Shown: piece after piece, positions 1 to 6,525 of the stretch
How the letters are laid out: every line of letters begins with the position of its first letter
How positions within the stretch are numbered: the first letter of the stretch is position 1
Origin: Pseudoscardovia suis
GTDB taxonomy: Bacteria; Actinomycetota; Actinomycetes; Actinomycetales; Bifidobacteriaceae
Direction of reading: 5' to 3'
Length of the DNA: 64,000 bases
NCBI RefSeq assembly: GCF_002797875.1
Contig: NZ_PGFC01000007.1
Location: forward strand, 22,151-86,150
Notes under the pieces: model-generated
Database searches by the model: none
Told to the model about the DNA's origin: nothing
The model's input: the letters and a program-made list of their open reading frames with translations, nothing else
Translations under genes and position numbers: made by a program

Positions 1-1
1 G

Positions 2-112
2 ACTGATCTGACCGACCGTGGGTTGGGGTATGATGCGTGTGCTGTGGAGGACGCGCTGCCGGTGGAGTTGAGTCATCCCGTTTACGATTTGGAGGATGTG
101 CCGTCCGCCTGA
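2..112 (+). CDS. 3' end of an unidentified protein
   Basis: This is the last 36 codons of a gene that enters from the left edge; the frame is open from base 2 and ends in TGA at 110-112. The visible C-terminus is acidic and polar and ends in DVPSA. Nothing in this fragment identifies a family. A strong hairpin terminator follows about 40 bases downstream, which supports a real gene end here. Confidence 0.55.
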   Translation, partial: TDLTDRGLGYDACAVEDALPVELSHPVYDLEDVPSA

Positions 113-154
113 TGTATGATGGGTATTGTTTGACAGGCTATCAGTCCTGATTGC

Positions 155-191
155 GCCTTGTCGTCTGTTGCAGCGGACGGCAGGGCTTTTT
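155..191 (+). terminator. Rho-independent terminator after the left-edge gene
   Basis: An 11-bp stem (155-165 with 176-186, including two G-U pairs) closes a 10-base loop and is followed directly by five T residues. It should end transcription of the gene that stops at 112. Confidence 0.75.
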
Positions 192-321
192 CGTTTCGTC
201 TTGGCGTGTGGCGTGCATGATGGCGTGCACGTTTGCGGGTGCGTTCCGCGCATCCCAAGACTGCACGCACCCATGACCGCCATGCTTCCAAGGGTCCAAA
301 AGCATGGTTTCGCAACGTTTT

Positions 322-349
322 TTGACATTCCCCGGCACGTGTGTAGTGT
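322..349 (+). promoter_or_regulatory. Promoter of the TTGACA-N16-TAGTGT type
   Basis: TTGACA (322-327), a 16-base spacer and TAGTGT (344-349). The same hexamers with the same spacing occur before four other genes in this window, which makes a chance match unlikely. It would give a leader of roughly 90 nt for the antirepressor gene at 444. Confidence 0.65.
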
Positions 350-387
350 GATTGGCAAGCCCGGGATAGCCGGGGACAACAGAAAAA

Positions 388-418
388 GCCCCAAGCGGAC
401 TGGAACTCCGCAAGGGGC
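388..418 (+). promoter_or_regulatory. 5'-leader hairpin upstream of the antirepressor
   Basis: Stem GCCCC-AA-GCGGA paired with TCCGC-AA-GGGGC (388-399 with 407-418), 25 bases before the start codon and just ahead of the ribosome binding site AAAGGA. The only other antirepressor-like gene in the window (50245-50499) also has a hairpin of AAAACCCC type in its leader, so the structure may be a shared control element. Confidence 0.5.
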
Positions 419-443
419 ACGGCCAGCAGAAAGGATATTTTCC

Positions 444-1394
444 ATGGCCATTCAGCAGAATACAGGGCACGAGCATACCCTCGCAACCGTCGGCGCGTCG
501 GACAGCGTGTTCACGTTCAAAGGAGACGACGGCAAGCCGATGCCCGTGCGGGTCGTGACCGACGAGGACGGCGAACCGTGGTTCGTTGCAAAGGACGTGT
601 GCGCAATTCTCGGATACAGCAATCCGCGAAAGGCTGTCATCGATCATGTGGACGACGAGGATAAAACCGATGGGGTAACGATTCGTGACTCCATCGGACG
701 CCAACAGAATCCCATTGTCATCAACGAATCCGGACTGTACGGCCTCGTGCTTTCCAGCAAACTGCCCAAGGCACACGACTTCAAACACTGGGTCACATCC
801 GACGTGCTCCCGTCGATTCGCAAGACCGGAATGTACGCCACGCCGCAGACGATGGACACGATGCTCAATGATCCCGACGCGTTCCTCCGCCTCGTACAGG
901 ACTGGCATGATGCGAAAACACAAGCCGCACAACAAGCCAAGCAATTGCAGGCGCAAGCACCGAAAGTCGAAGCCTACGACGATTGGCTCGACGGCCAGGA
1001 CACCATGCTCATCCGCGAAGCCGCGAAAACAATCAGCCACACGGGACACAGGTACAAGGAAAGCCAGATCCGCCAGCTCCTCGTGGAATGGGGGTGGGCG
1101 TACAAGTCGGCGAGTGGATTCTGGCAGCCGACCGCCTACGCTTCCATAGAACATGAGTGGCTTGTGTTGGTGCCATGCAAGTCGCATGGCGTGAAAAAGG
1201 ATGGGATGAGGTTCGATTTCCCGCCGGTCATGCGGTTGACCCGCAGGGGTTTTGACCGACTGCGCGCCCGCCTGCGTGACATTGACAGCCAGGCTGATGA
1301 TGATGGCGTGGGTTATGGCTTGCCGGACGGCGACAATCTCATCATGACACGGCATGGCGTGAAGCATCTCACGCTCAAACTCTTGGAAGAGTAA
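444..1394 (+). CDS. Phage-type antirepressor (Bro-N plus C-terminal ANT/KilAC-like domain)
   Basis: 316 aa. Residues about 22-115 form a Bro-N domain (PWFVAKDVCAILGY core, then a KHWVTSDVLPSIRKTG tail), and about 180-305 fit the phage antirepressor ANT/KilAC domain. Such proteins in temperate phages bind DNA or a repressor to relieve repression; on this element it probably controls other plasmid or prophage genes. The ATG at 444 is chosen because AAAGGA lies at the right distance and because homologues start just before Bro-N; the frame is open further upstream to 126. It has its own promoter and a structured leader, and a sRNA-like element follows. A shortened relative with the central part missing is at 50245-50499. 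Confidence 0.85.
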   Translation: MAIQQNTGHEHTLATVGASDSVFTFKGDDGKPMPVRVVTDEDGEPWFVAKDVCAILGYSNPRKAVIDHVDDEDKTDGVTIRDSIGRQQNPIVINESGLYGLVLSSKLPKAHDFKHWVTSDVLPSIRKTGMYATPQTMDTMLNDPDAFLRLVQDWHDAKTQAAQQAKQLQAQAPKVEAYDDWLDGQDTMLIREAAKTISHTGHRYKESQIRQLLVEWGWAYKSASGFWQPTAYASIEHEWLVLVPCKSHGVKKDGMRFDFPPVMRLTRRGFDRLRARLRDIDSQADDDGVGYGLPDGDNLIMTRHGVKHLTLKLLEE

Positions 1395-1429
1395 AAAACC
1401 GCGTGTCGTGCGCGCCGCCGACAACGGTG

Positions 1430-1458
1430 TTGCTGAAACGGCGCGCATCTGGTATACT
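1430..1458 (+). promoter_or_regulatory. Promoter for small-RNA candidate, copy 1
   Basis: TTGCTG (1430-1435), a 17-base spacer and TATACT (1453-1458). The second copy of the downstream element has TTGCAC-N17-TATGCT at the same relative position, so the arrangement is conserved between the copies. Confidence 0.6.
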
Positions 1459-1463
1459 TCTTC

Positions 1464-1536
1464 ATGATGAAGCTGGGCAACGCCCGGTTCGCAAAAGCCG
1501 CTCGTCGGATCCGTCCGATGGAGCGGCTTTTGTGCA
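1464..1536 (+). ncRNA. Structured small-RNA candidate, copy 1
   Basis: About 70 nt. Stem 1 is CTGGGC / GCCCGG with an AAC loop. Stem 2 is long: CAAAAGCCGCTC (1492-1503) pairs perfectly with GAGCGGCTTTTG (1521-1532), extended inwards by CGTCGGA / TCCGATG. The second stem with its A-tract and T-tract also works as an intrinsic terminator in both directions. A nearly identical element lies at 8763-8838 on the minus strand. In stem 1 the two copies differ at one position (C-G against U-G) without breaking the pairing, which favours a folded RNA. I do not recognise it as a known RNA family. It could alternatively be a mobile palindromic repeat. Confidence 0.5.
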
Positions 1537-1562
1537 CTCGACGCAGAAAAAGGTTCGGGAAT

Positions 1563-1582
1563 CCCCCGCATTCATGCGGGGG
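1563..1582 (-). terminator. Hairpin just after the 161-aa gene
   Basis: Stem CCCCCGCA / TGCGGGGG with a TTCA loop lies six bases beyond the stop codon of the minus-strand gene ending at 1589. There is no T-run on the minus side, so termination efficiency is uncertain. Confidence 0.45.
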
Positions 1583-1588
1583 AGGATG

Positions 1589-2074
1589 TCAATCGAGATA
1601 CTCGTCTAAATCTCCGGTGTGAACCGGGTAGGAGACGCGCGACGTGATCTCCGGGTGCGCTGGGTTCGGCAGGTCAAGCGTGAACATGAACATGCTGTAC
1701 TGGTTTCGGACGGTGTCCACGCGTGCCTGCGGGCGGGTGATCTCGCGTGTCGCCGTCGGATGGTTTTGCATGGCGTGCAAGCGTGCGTAGCCGCTGTTCC
1801 ACAATAGGTCGATGCGTGCGATGGGGTTGGGCGTGCAGTCGGCGAGGATGCGTGCGATGACGGTGTATGATGCTTGGCTTGGCTTGCGGTCGTAGGCGTC
1901 GCACCATGCGACGAACAGGCGTTCCGCTTGTGTCATGTCGATGCGGTCGATGGTTGCCTGTCGGCTGGCGAGGGTGATTGCCATTGCGTCGAGTGTCTGC
2001 CTGACGGTGGGTTCGGTGGTGATGTTGTGCGCGTCGAGTGTCTGGCGGATGGTGGTTTGGGGTGTGCCTGTCAT
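1589..2074 (-). CDS. Hypothetical protein, 161 aa
   Basis: Soluble, helical-looking protein without membrane segments or a motif I recognise. The N-terminal part contains a short internal repetition (TIRQTLDAHNI and TVRQTLDAMAI). The ATG at 2074 follows GGAAGGACAC, the ribosome-binding context used by many genes of this element, though the spacing is longer than usual; an earlier ATG at 2116 has no ribosome binding site. It is the most distal gene of a minus-strand series of small accessory genes. Function unknown. Confidence 0.6.
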   Translation of the reverse strand: MTGTPQTTIRQTLDAHNITTEPTVRQTLDAMAITLASRQATIDRIDMTQAERLFVAWCDAYDRKPSQASYTVIARILADCTPNPIARIDLLWNSGYARLHAMQNHPTATREITRPQARVDTVRNQYSMFMFTLDLPNPAHPEITSRVSYPVHTGDLDEYLD

Positions 2075-2125
2075 GGGGTGGCGTGTCCTTCCATTGGGTG
2101 TTCTGTCACTCCTCATGATAGTCGG

Positions 2126-2362
2126 TCAGGCGGCGTGCAATGGCGTGTGCGGTCCGTGGGCTGCGTGCCGTGGGTGATGGCCGTGGCGTCGGCTGGTTGC
2201 GTGCGGGTCGTGGGTGAGGCGCGCGTGTTTCCATGTGGCTTGCCGTCGCATCATGCGGTTTTGGCGGATGGCGCGCAGGTCGAGTATGAGGATGATGGCG
2301 AGGGTGAGGGAGGCTGTCCAGCCGATGGGCTGGCGGAATGTTTCGACAAGCTGGTCGAGCAT
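2126..2362 (-). CDS. Small single-pass membrane protein
   Basis: 78 aa. Residues about 9-27 (PIGWTASLTLAIILILDL) form one hydrophobic segment after a short N-terminus; the rest is strongly basic and histidine-rich. The ATG at 2362 is preceded by AGGACACC. No family recognised. A terminator hairpin separates it from the next gene upstream, so it probably has its own transcript. Confidence 0.5.
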   Translation of the reverse strand: MLDQLVETFRQPIGWTASLTLAIILILDLRAIRQNRMMRRQATWKHARLTHDPHATSRRHGHHPRHAAHGPHTPLHAA

Positions 2363-2401
2363 GGTGTCCTGGCCGTTCCGTTTCTTCCACAACAGGAAAC
2401 G

Positions 2402-2443
2402 GTGGCGTGCAATCCGCGTCCCATCCCGCGGATTGCACGCCAC
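2402..2443 (-). terminator. Long perfect hairpin between two minus-strand genes
   Basis: A 17-bp perfect inverted repeat (2402-2418 with 2427-2443) with an 8-base loop, about 10 bases past the stop of the 125-aa gene. It is most likely the terminator of that gene although no clear T-run follows. Confidence 0.6.
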
Positions 2444-2452
2444 TCGTTGGTG

Positions 2453-2830
2453 TCAGGCGTTGGCGAGAGCCTTGTCGAGAAGCTCGATGTTGTCGGTGAT
2501 GGCGTAACCGCTCCCATCCGCCTCTTCCGCGCGCATGTCGGCCTCGTGGGCTTCTTTGTAACCGTCGGGCAGCGCGGCATCCACGGAATCGTCGTTGGCG
2601 CTGATTGCGTCAGTCAGAATGTCCTTGCCCTCGTAGGATTCGAGGAAGTCCTTGATGTACCGGGCGATTCCCGTGGTGTCGAGGTGGTCGAGCACGTATC
2701 CGGCGATGTTCTCCTCGACCGTGGAGGAGAGAGTCTCTCCCGCGTACGTGTACGTAAGGTCATACTTGTCCACGCGGAACGTGATGGGCACCGTGATGGT
2801 GATTTCCTGTGTGGGCTTGCTGCTGGTCAT
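2453..2830 (-). CDS. Hypothetical acidic protein, 125 aa
   Basis: An acidic cytoplasmic protein with no recognised domain; the first 40 residues look like beta strands (TITVPITFRVDKYDLTYTYAGE), the rest is helical. The ATG at 2830 follows GGAAGGACACGCC at ideal spacing. It has a promoter of the TTGACA-N16 type, and about 50 bases of its leader are nearly identical to that of the unrelated gene at 5786-6103. It appears to be transcribed alone. Confidence 0.65.
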   Translation of the reverse strand: MTSSKPTQEITITVPITFRVDKYDLTYTYAGETLSSTVEENIAGYVLDHLDTTGIARYIKDFLESYEGKDILTDAISANDDSVDAALPDGYKEAHEADMRAEEADGSGYAITDNIELLDKALANA

Positions 2831-2874
2831 GGCGTGTCCTTCCGGTCGTGTTGTCTTTCCCGTTGACATGATCA

Positions 2875-2903
2875 ACATTAGTGGATTCCCACGCACTGTC
2901 AAA
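2875..2903 (-). promoter_or_regulatory. TTGACA-N16-TAATGT promoter with shared leader
   Basis: Read on the minus strand, TTGACA, 16 bases, TAATGT. Just downstream is a dyad GTTGA-N5-TCAAC overlapping the expected start site, then ACAACACGACCGGAAGGACAC leading into the ATG. The dyad and the leader recur at 6148-6175, which suggests a common regulator. Confidence 0.65.
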
Positions 2904-2951
2904 ACACGCGGAAAAAGGCGAGACCACACGCCGGAACGCCACATGAAACGG

Positions 2952-3113
2952 CTAACGGCGATCGGAGTGCAAGCGTATGCGCGGGACGGCGGGCGCCACG
3001 TCGAAATAAGCCAAGCCGTGCGACCATTCGTCCGCCGTGCACGTATCCGAATCCGGCACATGCCTCGCCCCCAACGCGATGATGCCTTCCAACGGTAGTC
3101 TGCTTACGCCCAA
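2952..3113 (-). CDS. Possible small gene with TTG start
   Basis: 53 aa, unknown. The TTG at 3113 has GGAAGG eight bases upstream, and the frame overlaps the end of the preceding 71-aa gene by ten bases, as is common here. The peptide (EGIIALGARHVPDS near the start, then DEWSHGLAYFD) reads like a genuine protein, but coding evidence is limited to the ribosome binding site and context. Confidence 0.35.
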   Translation of the reverse strand: MGVSRLPLEGIIALGARHVPDSDTCTADEWSHGLAYFDVAPAVPRIRLHSDRR

Positions 3114-3319
3114 CGGCGTGCCTTCCTTCCCTTCACGTGCATGCTGTCGCCTGTCGTGGCACGCATGTCGGTTATCTGCGTTTGCAGGTGCGTCATCGCC
3201 CATTGCGCGTCCTGCCGGTCGAGTGCACGCCGCTGCTCTTCCTTTGCCTGCCGTTGGCGTTCCTTGCGTGTGGGCTTGTGGCGTATCGCGTACCGTTGCG
3301 TTCCCGTTGGCGTGCTCAT
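3104..3319 (-). CDS. Small basic coiled-coil-like protein
   Basis: 71 aa, strongly basic between residues 13 and 35 (KPTRKERQRQAKEEQRRALDRQD) with a helical, charged pattern. Its ATG overlaps the TGA of the gene before it (ATGA), which indicates translational coupling. Function unknown; a nucleic-acid-binding role would fit the charge but is not shown. Confidence 0.5.
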   Translation of the reverse strand: MSTPTGTQRYAIRHKPTRKERQRQAKEEQRRALDRQDAQWAMTHLQTQITDMRATTGDSMHVKGRKARRWA

Positions 3320-3567
3320 GCGTCCGCCTGGGCCAGGGGGTCGAGGTGGTATGCGCGGCATGCCGCGTCCCACGCGCCTGTCCGATGACAGGTGAGCCGG
3401 GTGTCCAAAGCGTGGATGAGAAGCGTATCCCAGTCATAGGGCGTGGGCATGCCGTGTCCATGCCAATGGTGGAGGAGTTGCCGTGTGGTGAACGTGACAC
3501 TGGGTGCGGTCGGGTCGGTGAACGTGATGGTGACGCCGGTCGAAGTGATCATGGGGTGTGCAAGCAT
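3316..3567 (-). CDS. Hypothetical protein, 83 aa
   Basis: No recognised domain. The first third is beta-like (GVTITFTDPTAPSVTFTT), the rest is histidine- and tryptophan-containing. The ATG at 3567 was chosen after GGAAAGG; an in-frame GTG at 3606 and ATG at 3552 are alternatives. It is coupled to the next gene through an ATGA overlap. A possible promoter, TTGAAA-N18-TATAGT, lies upstream around 3615-3643. Confidence 0.5.
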   Translation of the reverse strand: MLAHPMITSTGVTITFTDPTAPSVTFTTRQLLHHWHGHGMPTPYDWDTLLIHALDTRLTCHRTGAWDAACRAYHLDPLAQADA

Positions 3568-3725
3568 AAGGGGTGTCGTTTCCTTTCCGAACGGGTGTGC
3601 CGTCACGCCCCACTATATGATACGCGGATAGGGTGTTTCAACCCGGCGCGCCATGCGTCCCCGGGTTTTTCGGGGCGCGTATCGCGCGGCGAACACCCGG
3701 CGGCATGCATGCCGGACGGGAAACC

Positions 3726-4178
3726 TCACTCCCCCAACGAAACCAACCCCAGGCCATCCACCAGACGGGGCGCCGCATCCCACACACCCACATCCGACGG
3801 TATTACGACACGCAACCCATCCGCATGCCGCACACCCACCACACTCATGTCACCATCCACGCGAATCGTGTCCACGACACGCAGCGCATCCCCCGCACCA
3901 CACGCGACAAGAATCCCCGTGCGCGTGAAATGCACCATCCAATCCACGGGAAACAACTGGAGGCGCAACGCATGATACACGTCGATGAGCCTATGCGGAC
4001 GCGGCCCGTCGCACCCCAGGGCGAGTTCCATTTCCGAACTGGTGAACAGCCATGCGCGCGGCTTGCCGTCCCTGTCGGAAAGGCGAACCTCATACCTCGG
4101 GTAGCGGCTGATGCCGTCCGCGTCCACGGCATCCTGCCATTCGATGGGATGCATGTCCCATGCCGTGTCCCCCGCCAT
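3726..4178 (-). CDS. Hypothetical protein, 150 aa
   Basis: A soluble alpha/beta protein, no signal peptide or membrane segment, and no motif I can place. Its ATG shares the A of the TGA ending a 24-codon leader ORF, so translation is probably coupled to that ORF. It is one of the longer genes of this accessory stretch. Confidence 0.65.
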   Translation of the reverse strand: MAGDTAWDMHPIEWQDAVDADGISRYPRYEVRLSDRDGKPRAWLFTSSEMELALGCDGPRPHRLIDVYHALRLQLFPVDWMVHFTRTGILVACGAGDALRVVDTIRVDGDMSVVGVRHADGLRVVIPSDVGVWDAAPRLVDGLGLVSLGE

Positions 4179-4252
4179 CAGATGTGCGTCGGGGCATCAT
4201 GGAACGCATGCAATTGCGTGATGGGGTCAAGGGTTTCGGGAAGTTTCCTCAT
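4178..4252 (-). CDS. 24-codon leader ORF coupled to the next gene
   Basis: This short ORF has an excellent ribosome binding site (GAAAGGACAC, then ATG at 4252) and ends in TGATG, overlapping the start of the 150-aa gene. The peptide begins MRKLPETLDPITQLHAFHD. The larger gene lacks its own good ribosome binding site, so this ORF most likely delivers ribosomes to it. Whether the peptide itself has a role is unknown. A promoter-like TAGAAT lies at about 4294-4299 on the minus strand. Confidence 0.5.
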   Translation of the reverse strand: MRKLPETLDPITQLHAFHDAPTHI

Positions 4253-4342
4253 TTTGTGTGTCCTTTCGCAAGTCTTGTTGAAACACCCTTGATTCTATCC
4301 AAGATTGCAAGGCAAAACAAAACACCCAGAAACGGCAATCGT

Positions 4343-4627
4343 TCAACCCGCCAACCCGCCGGACACCACGTCTTCCAGTTCGGCCGGCTTGAACACGAGC
4401 CGGACTTCGGCCACATAATCGGCAAGTCCAGGGAACCTGCCATCAAAATCACCGTCATAGTCGCGTACAAGCCTATAGGAATCGTAAGCGGGTTTGCCAT
4501 GCGCATCCAATGCTCGGCTGCGGCTTACCGGCTTCCACCCATGCTCGCCTTTGCGTTTGCCTTCGAGACGCGCCAACGGGTCGGACCATAGTTCCCTGAT
4601 CGCTTCCAACCGTTTCACCGGATCCAT
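4343..4627 (-). CDS. Hypothetical protein, 94 aa
   Basis: A charged, soluble protein with aromatic residues near the middle (YDSYRLVRDYDGDFDG). GGAAAGGA precedes the ATG at 4627. No family recognised; it lies alone between two groups of overlapping genes. Confidence 0.6.
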   Translation of the reverse strand: MDPVKRLEAIRELWSDPLARLEGKRKGEHGWKPVSRSRALDAHGKPAYDSYRLVRDYDGDFDGRFPGLADYVAEVRLVFKPAELEDVVSGGLAG

Positions 4628-4692
4628 ACAGTGTTCCTTTCCGTTGCCGCATCACCATGTTTGGGCGAACGCCTCCACGTCAGTATCAGTGT

Positions 4693-4950
4693 TCATTGCG
4701 CGTCCTCCGCTTCTTTTTCCAAATCGTCAGCCATCATTCTGAGGTATCCAGCTATTAACTTGTACGTGCTTGGTGGTTGAGGGTTGATATGCACGCTTGT
4801 CACGCCTTTATTGCCGATTAGTCGCTCAAACTTTGTGAGTGCCACGGGGTTGAATGTTTCAGGAATCACTTGGTCGCCTTCGCGTAATGCAACCCCTACG
4901 ACAACGCTGACTTTTGATTCATCATTGGTGACATCGTATTCTTGTTTCAT
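4693..4950 (-). CDS. Hypothetical protein, 85 aa, end of a four-gene overlapping cluster
   Basis: An alpha/beta protein without recognised domain; the C-terminal 25 residues are helical and acidic. GGAGGACAC precedes the ATG, which overlaps the stop of the preceding gene (ATGA). It is the last member of a tightly coupled run of four genes (5733 down to 4693), suggesting a joint function. Confidence 0.6.
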   Translation of the reverse strand: MKQEYDVTNDESKVSVVVGVALREGDQVIPETFNPVALTKFERLIGNKGVTSVHINPQPPSTYKLIAGYLRMMADDLEKEAEDAQ

Positions 4951-5159
4951 TTTGTGTCCTCCGCTTGATTCTCGACTTCTGAAGGCATGGTTCCACTGCA
5001 TTCGAGCATGTGCTTGCAGTGGTCGATGACATGCGTCAGCGTATCGACTTGGAGGAAGTCGGCGTAAAAATCGCCTTCCCTCGCATCGCAAAGCTGCTCC
5101 GCCCATTCGGTGCACCAGTCGATGATCTCGTGGAGCGTCTTGTCTTTCTCGGTGTTCAT
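4947..5159 (-). CDS. Small helical acidic protein, paralogue of the next gene
   Basis: 70 aa. It shares with the 79-aa gene upstream the pattern TLHEI..WC.E.A near the start, C/H residues in the middle (HCKHMLECSGTMP) and the ending EVENQ.ED.K. The two are therefore duplicates that have diverged. Start and stop overlap both neighbours (ATGA). Function unknown. Confidence 0.6.
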   Translation of the reverse strand: MNTEKDKTLHEIIDWCTEWAEQLCDAREGDFYADFLQVDTLTHVIDHCKHMLECSGTMPSEVENQAEDTK

Positions 5160-5395
5160 TTCGCGTCCTCCGATTGATTCTCGACTTCGAGAGGCATTGA
5201 GCCGCCATGTCCGAGCATTTCCCAGCAGTGCTCGGCGACCGCCTCAAAAGCGTATTCGGCAGCGTCGGCGCTCAGTCGCTCATCACCATAAGTCGTGCGA
5301 TACAGGTCGTACTGCTTGTCCGCTTCCTGCTCACACCATGCCATGATTTCGTGGAGCGTCGCGTCCCTTGCCCCTGCCTCCTTGTCCGCCATCAA
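5156..5395 (-). CDS. Small helical acidic protein, paralogue of the following gene
   Basis: 79 aa, soluble. The match to its neighbour is in the N-terminal TLHEIMAWCEQEA segment, in the HCWEMLGHGGSMP segment and in the EVENQSEDAK end. The conserved Cys/His residues could bind a metal, but no standard motif is visible. ATGA overlaps connect it on both sides. Confidence 0.6.
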   Translation of the reverse strand: MMADKEAGARDATLHEIMAWCEQEADKQYDLYRTTYGDERLSADAAEYAFEAVAEHCWEMLGHGGSMPLEVENQSEDAK

Positions 5396-5733
5396 TGCGC
5401 CTCCTTGAGGTTGGACACGAAAGACGCCGCGTCCTCATAGCCGCCCATCAGCCTGAACGCATCGTTGCGCACCCACTTCTCCTCGTTCACATCGCAGTAG
5501 ATGGCGCGGAGTATGTCAGCGTGCTCGTGGAGCTTCGCCACAACCATGTCGATAGTCTTGTCATCCATTGTCTTCTCGCTTTCTCTTTTCGTCTTCTTTG
5601 CCGCAAAGATGTGTTCCTGCTGATCGGTCGAGTATCCACACCAGTCGCATTCCCACCAGTCGATGTATCCGTAGTGCATGTGCGGTTGAAGCATCTCGTG
5701 CTTGCAGCGTGGACATATCATGTCTTCGTCCAT
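5392..5733 (-). CDS. Zinc-ribbon protein with helical C-terminal domain
   Basis: 113 aa. Residues 4-34 form a zinc ribbon with two CxxC knuckles (CPRC and CDWC). The remainder is helical and carries a domain resembling the style of the two paralogues downstream (KLHEHADILRAIYCDV). ATG at 5733 follows GAAAGGAGC. It is the first gene of the overlapping four-gene cluster. The ribbon suggests nucleic-acid or protein contact; the exact role is unknown. Confidence 0.65.
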   Translation of the reverse strand: MDEDMICPRCKHEMLQPHMHYGYIDWWECDWCGYSTDQQEHIFAAKKTKRESEKTMDDKTIDMVVAKLHEHADILRAIYCDVNEEKWVRNDAFRLMGGYEDAASFVSNLKEAH

Positions 5734-5785
5734 CGTGGCTCCTTTCAAAAGTGACGGGTTATGCGGTTGCCGCCGCCGCTACGGG

Positions 5786-6103
5786 CTAGAACTCCTTTTC
5801 GATGTCCGCTGCGATGGTTTCAGGCGTGAGATTCTCGTCCTCCGTGTCCCAATAGATGCCTTCGCTGACAGGCCAGTCATCGTAGCGGTCGTGATAGCCT
5901 TCGGGTTCGTCCCACACGGTCGCGTCGATGACGGACGGGTAATGTTCGTCGAAGCCGATGTACATGGCGTTCGTGGAACCCTGCTTGGTCACCTTGATGG
6001 TGTCGTCGAGGCATTCACCGTTGGTCACTTCCTCGTCGTACTCGTCGCCAAGCACGTCATAGAGCAGGTGGAGCAGGTCATAGATGTTGTTGATGGCGAT
6101 CAT
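5786..6103 (-). CDS. Hypothetical very acidic protein, 105 aa
   Basis: Rich in Asp/Glu and Tyr (net strongly negative), no Cys pattern, no membrane segment. Its acidity is reminiscent of DNA-mimic or anti-restriction proteins, but no family motif supports that, so it remains a guess. The promoter and leader are almost copies of those in front of the 125-aa gene at 2453-2830. The start at 6103 follows AGAAGGACACACC. Confidence 0.6.
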   Translation of the reverse strand: MIAINNIYDLLHLLYDVLGDEYDEEVTNGECLDDTIKVTKQGSTNAMYIGFDEHYPSVIDATVWDEPEGYHDRYDDWPVSEGIYWDTEDENLTPETIAADIEKEF

Positions 6104-6147
6104 GGTGTGTCCTTCTGGTCGTGTTGTCTTTCCTTTTGACAGCATCA

Positions 6148-6175
6148 ACACTACCCTGCTCCAGCGGAATGTCAA
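6148..6175 (-). promoter_or_regulatory. TTGACA-N16-TAGTGT promoter with shared leader
   Basis: Minus-strand TTGACA (6175-6170), 16-base spacer, TAGTGT (6153-6148), followed by a TTGA-N5-TCAA dyad and the ACAACACGACC-AGAAGGACAC leader also seen before 2830. Confidence 0.7.
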
Positions 6176-6308
6176 AACAACCTAACGGATGCGGGAAAAA
6201 AGAGGTGCCGGACGGCAAGATAATCGCCTGCGCGTCGCCCGTGTCAACCTGAACAAATCCACCAGAGCGGCGCGGTTGGGTGCCCCCGTCCTTGGCCGTG
6301 GGGAGGAA

Positions 6309-6497
6309 TCACATCCTCGCACGATGCCTCATGTACTTTGCATGTCTTTTGGCACGCACCTGATCAGCGAAGGCTGGGTCATCAGCCATGCGCTGGCGTT
6401 CGCGTTCATACGCCGCTTTTGCCAATGCTCGCTTTTTCGCGCGGGAAGGCAAAAGAAAAGGGTGGCGCGGGATAGGAAGCAAACCTCCCAATCCCAC
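6309..6497 (-). CDS. Possible small basic protein or gene fragment
   Basis: The last 36 residues (KAAYERERQRMADDP...) are a charged helix typical of real proteins, but there is no convincing start codon or ribosome binding site, and the N-terminus looks random. It may be the 3' remnant of a longer gene. Low confidence. Confidence 0.25.
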   Translation of the reverse strand: MGLGGLLPIPRHPFLLPSRAKKRALAKAAYERERQRMADDPAFADQVRAKRHAKYMRHRARM

Positions 6498-6525
6498 GCC
6501 GCCCCATCATCGGACGGCCGACAGG

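Noticed and set aside
141..1571. Long minus-strand open frame across the antirepressor gene
   Set aside because: It is antisense to a clear Bro-N gene, has no domain sense and covers promoter and terminator signals.
5786..6103. Anti-restriction (DNA-mimic) protein based on acidity
   Set aside because: Acidic composition alone is not enough; no ArdA or Ocr-like signature was visible, so it is listed as hypothetical.
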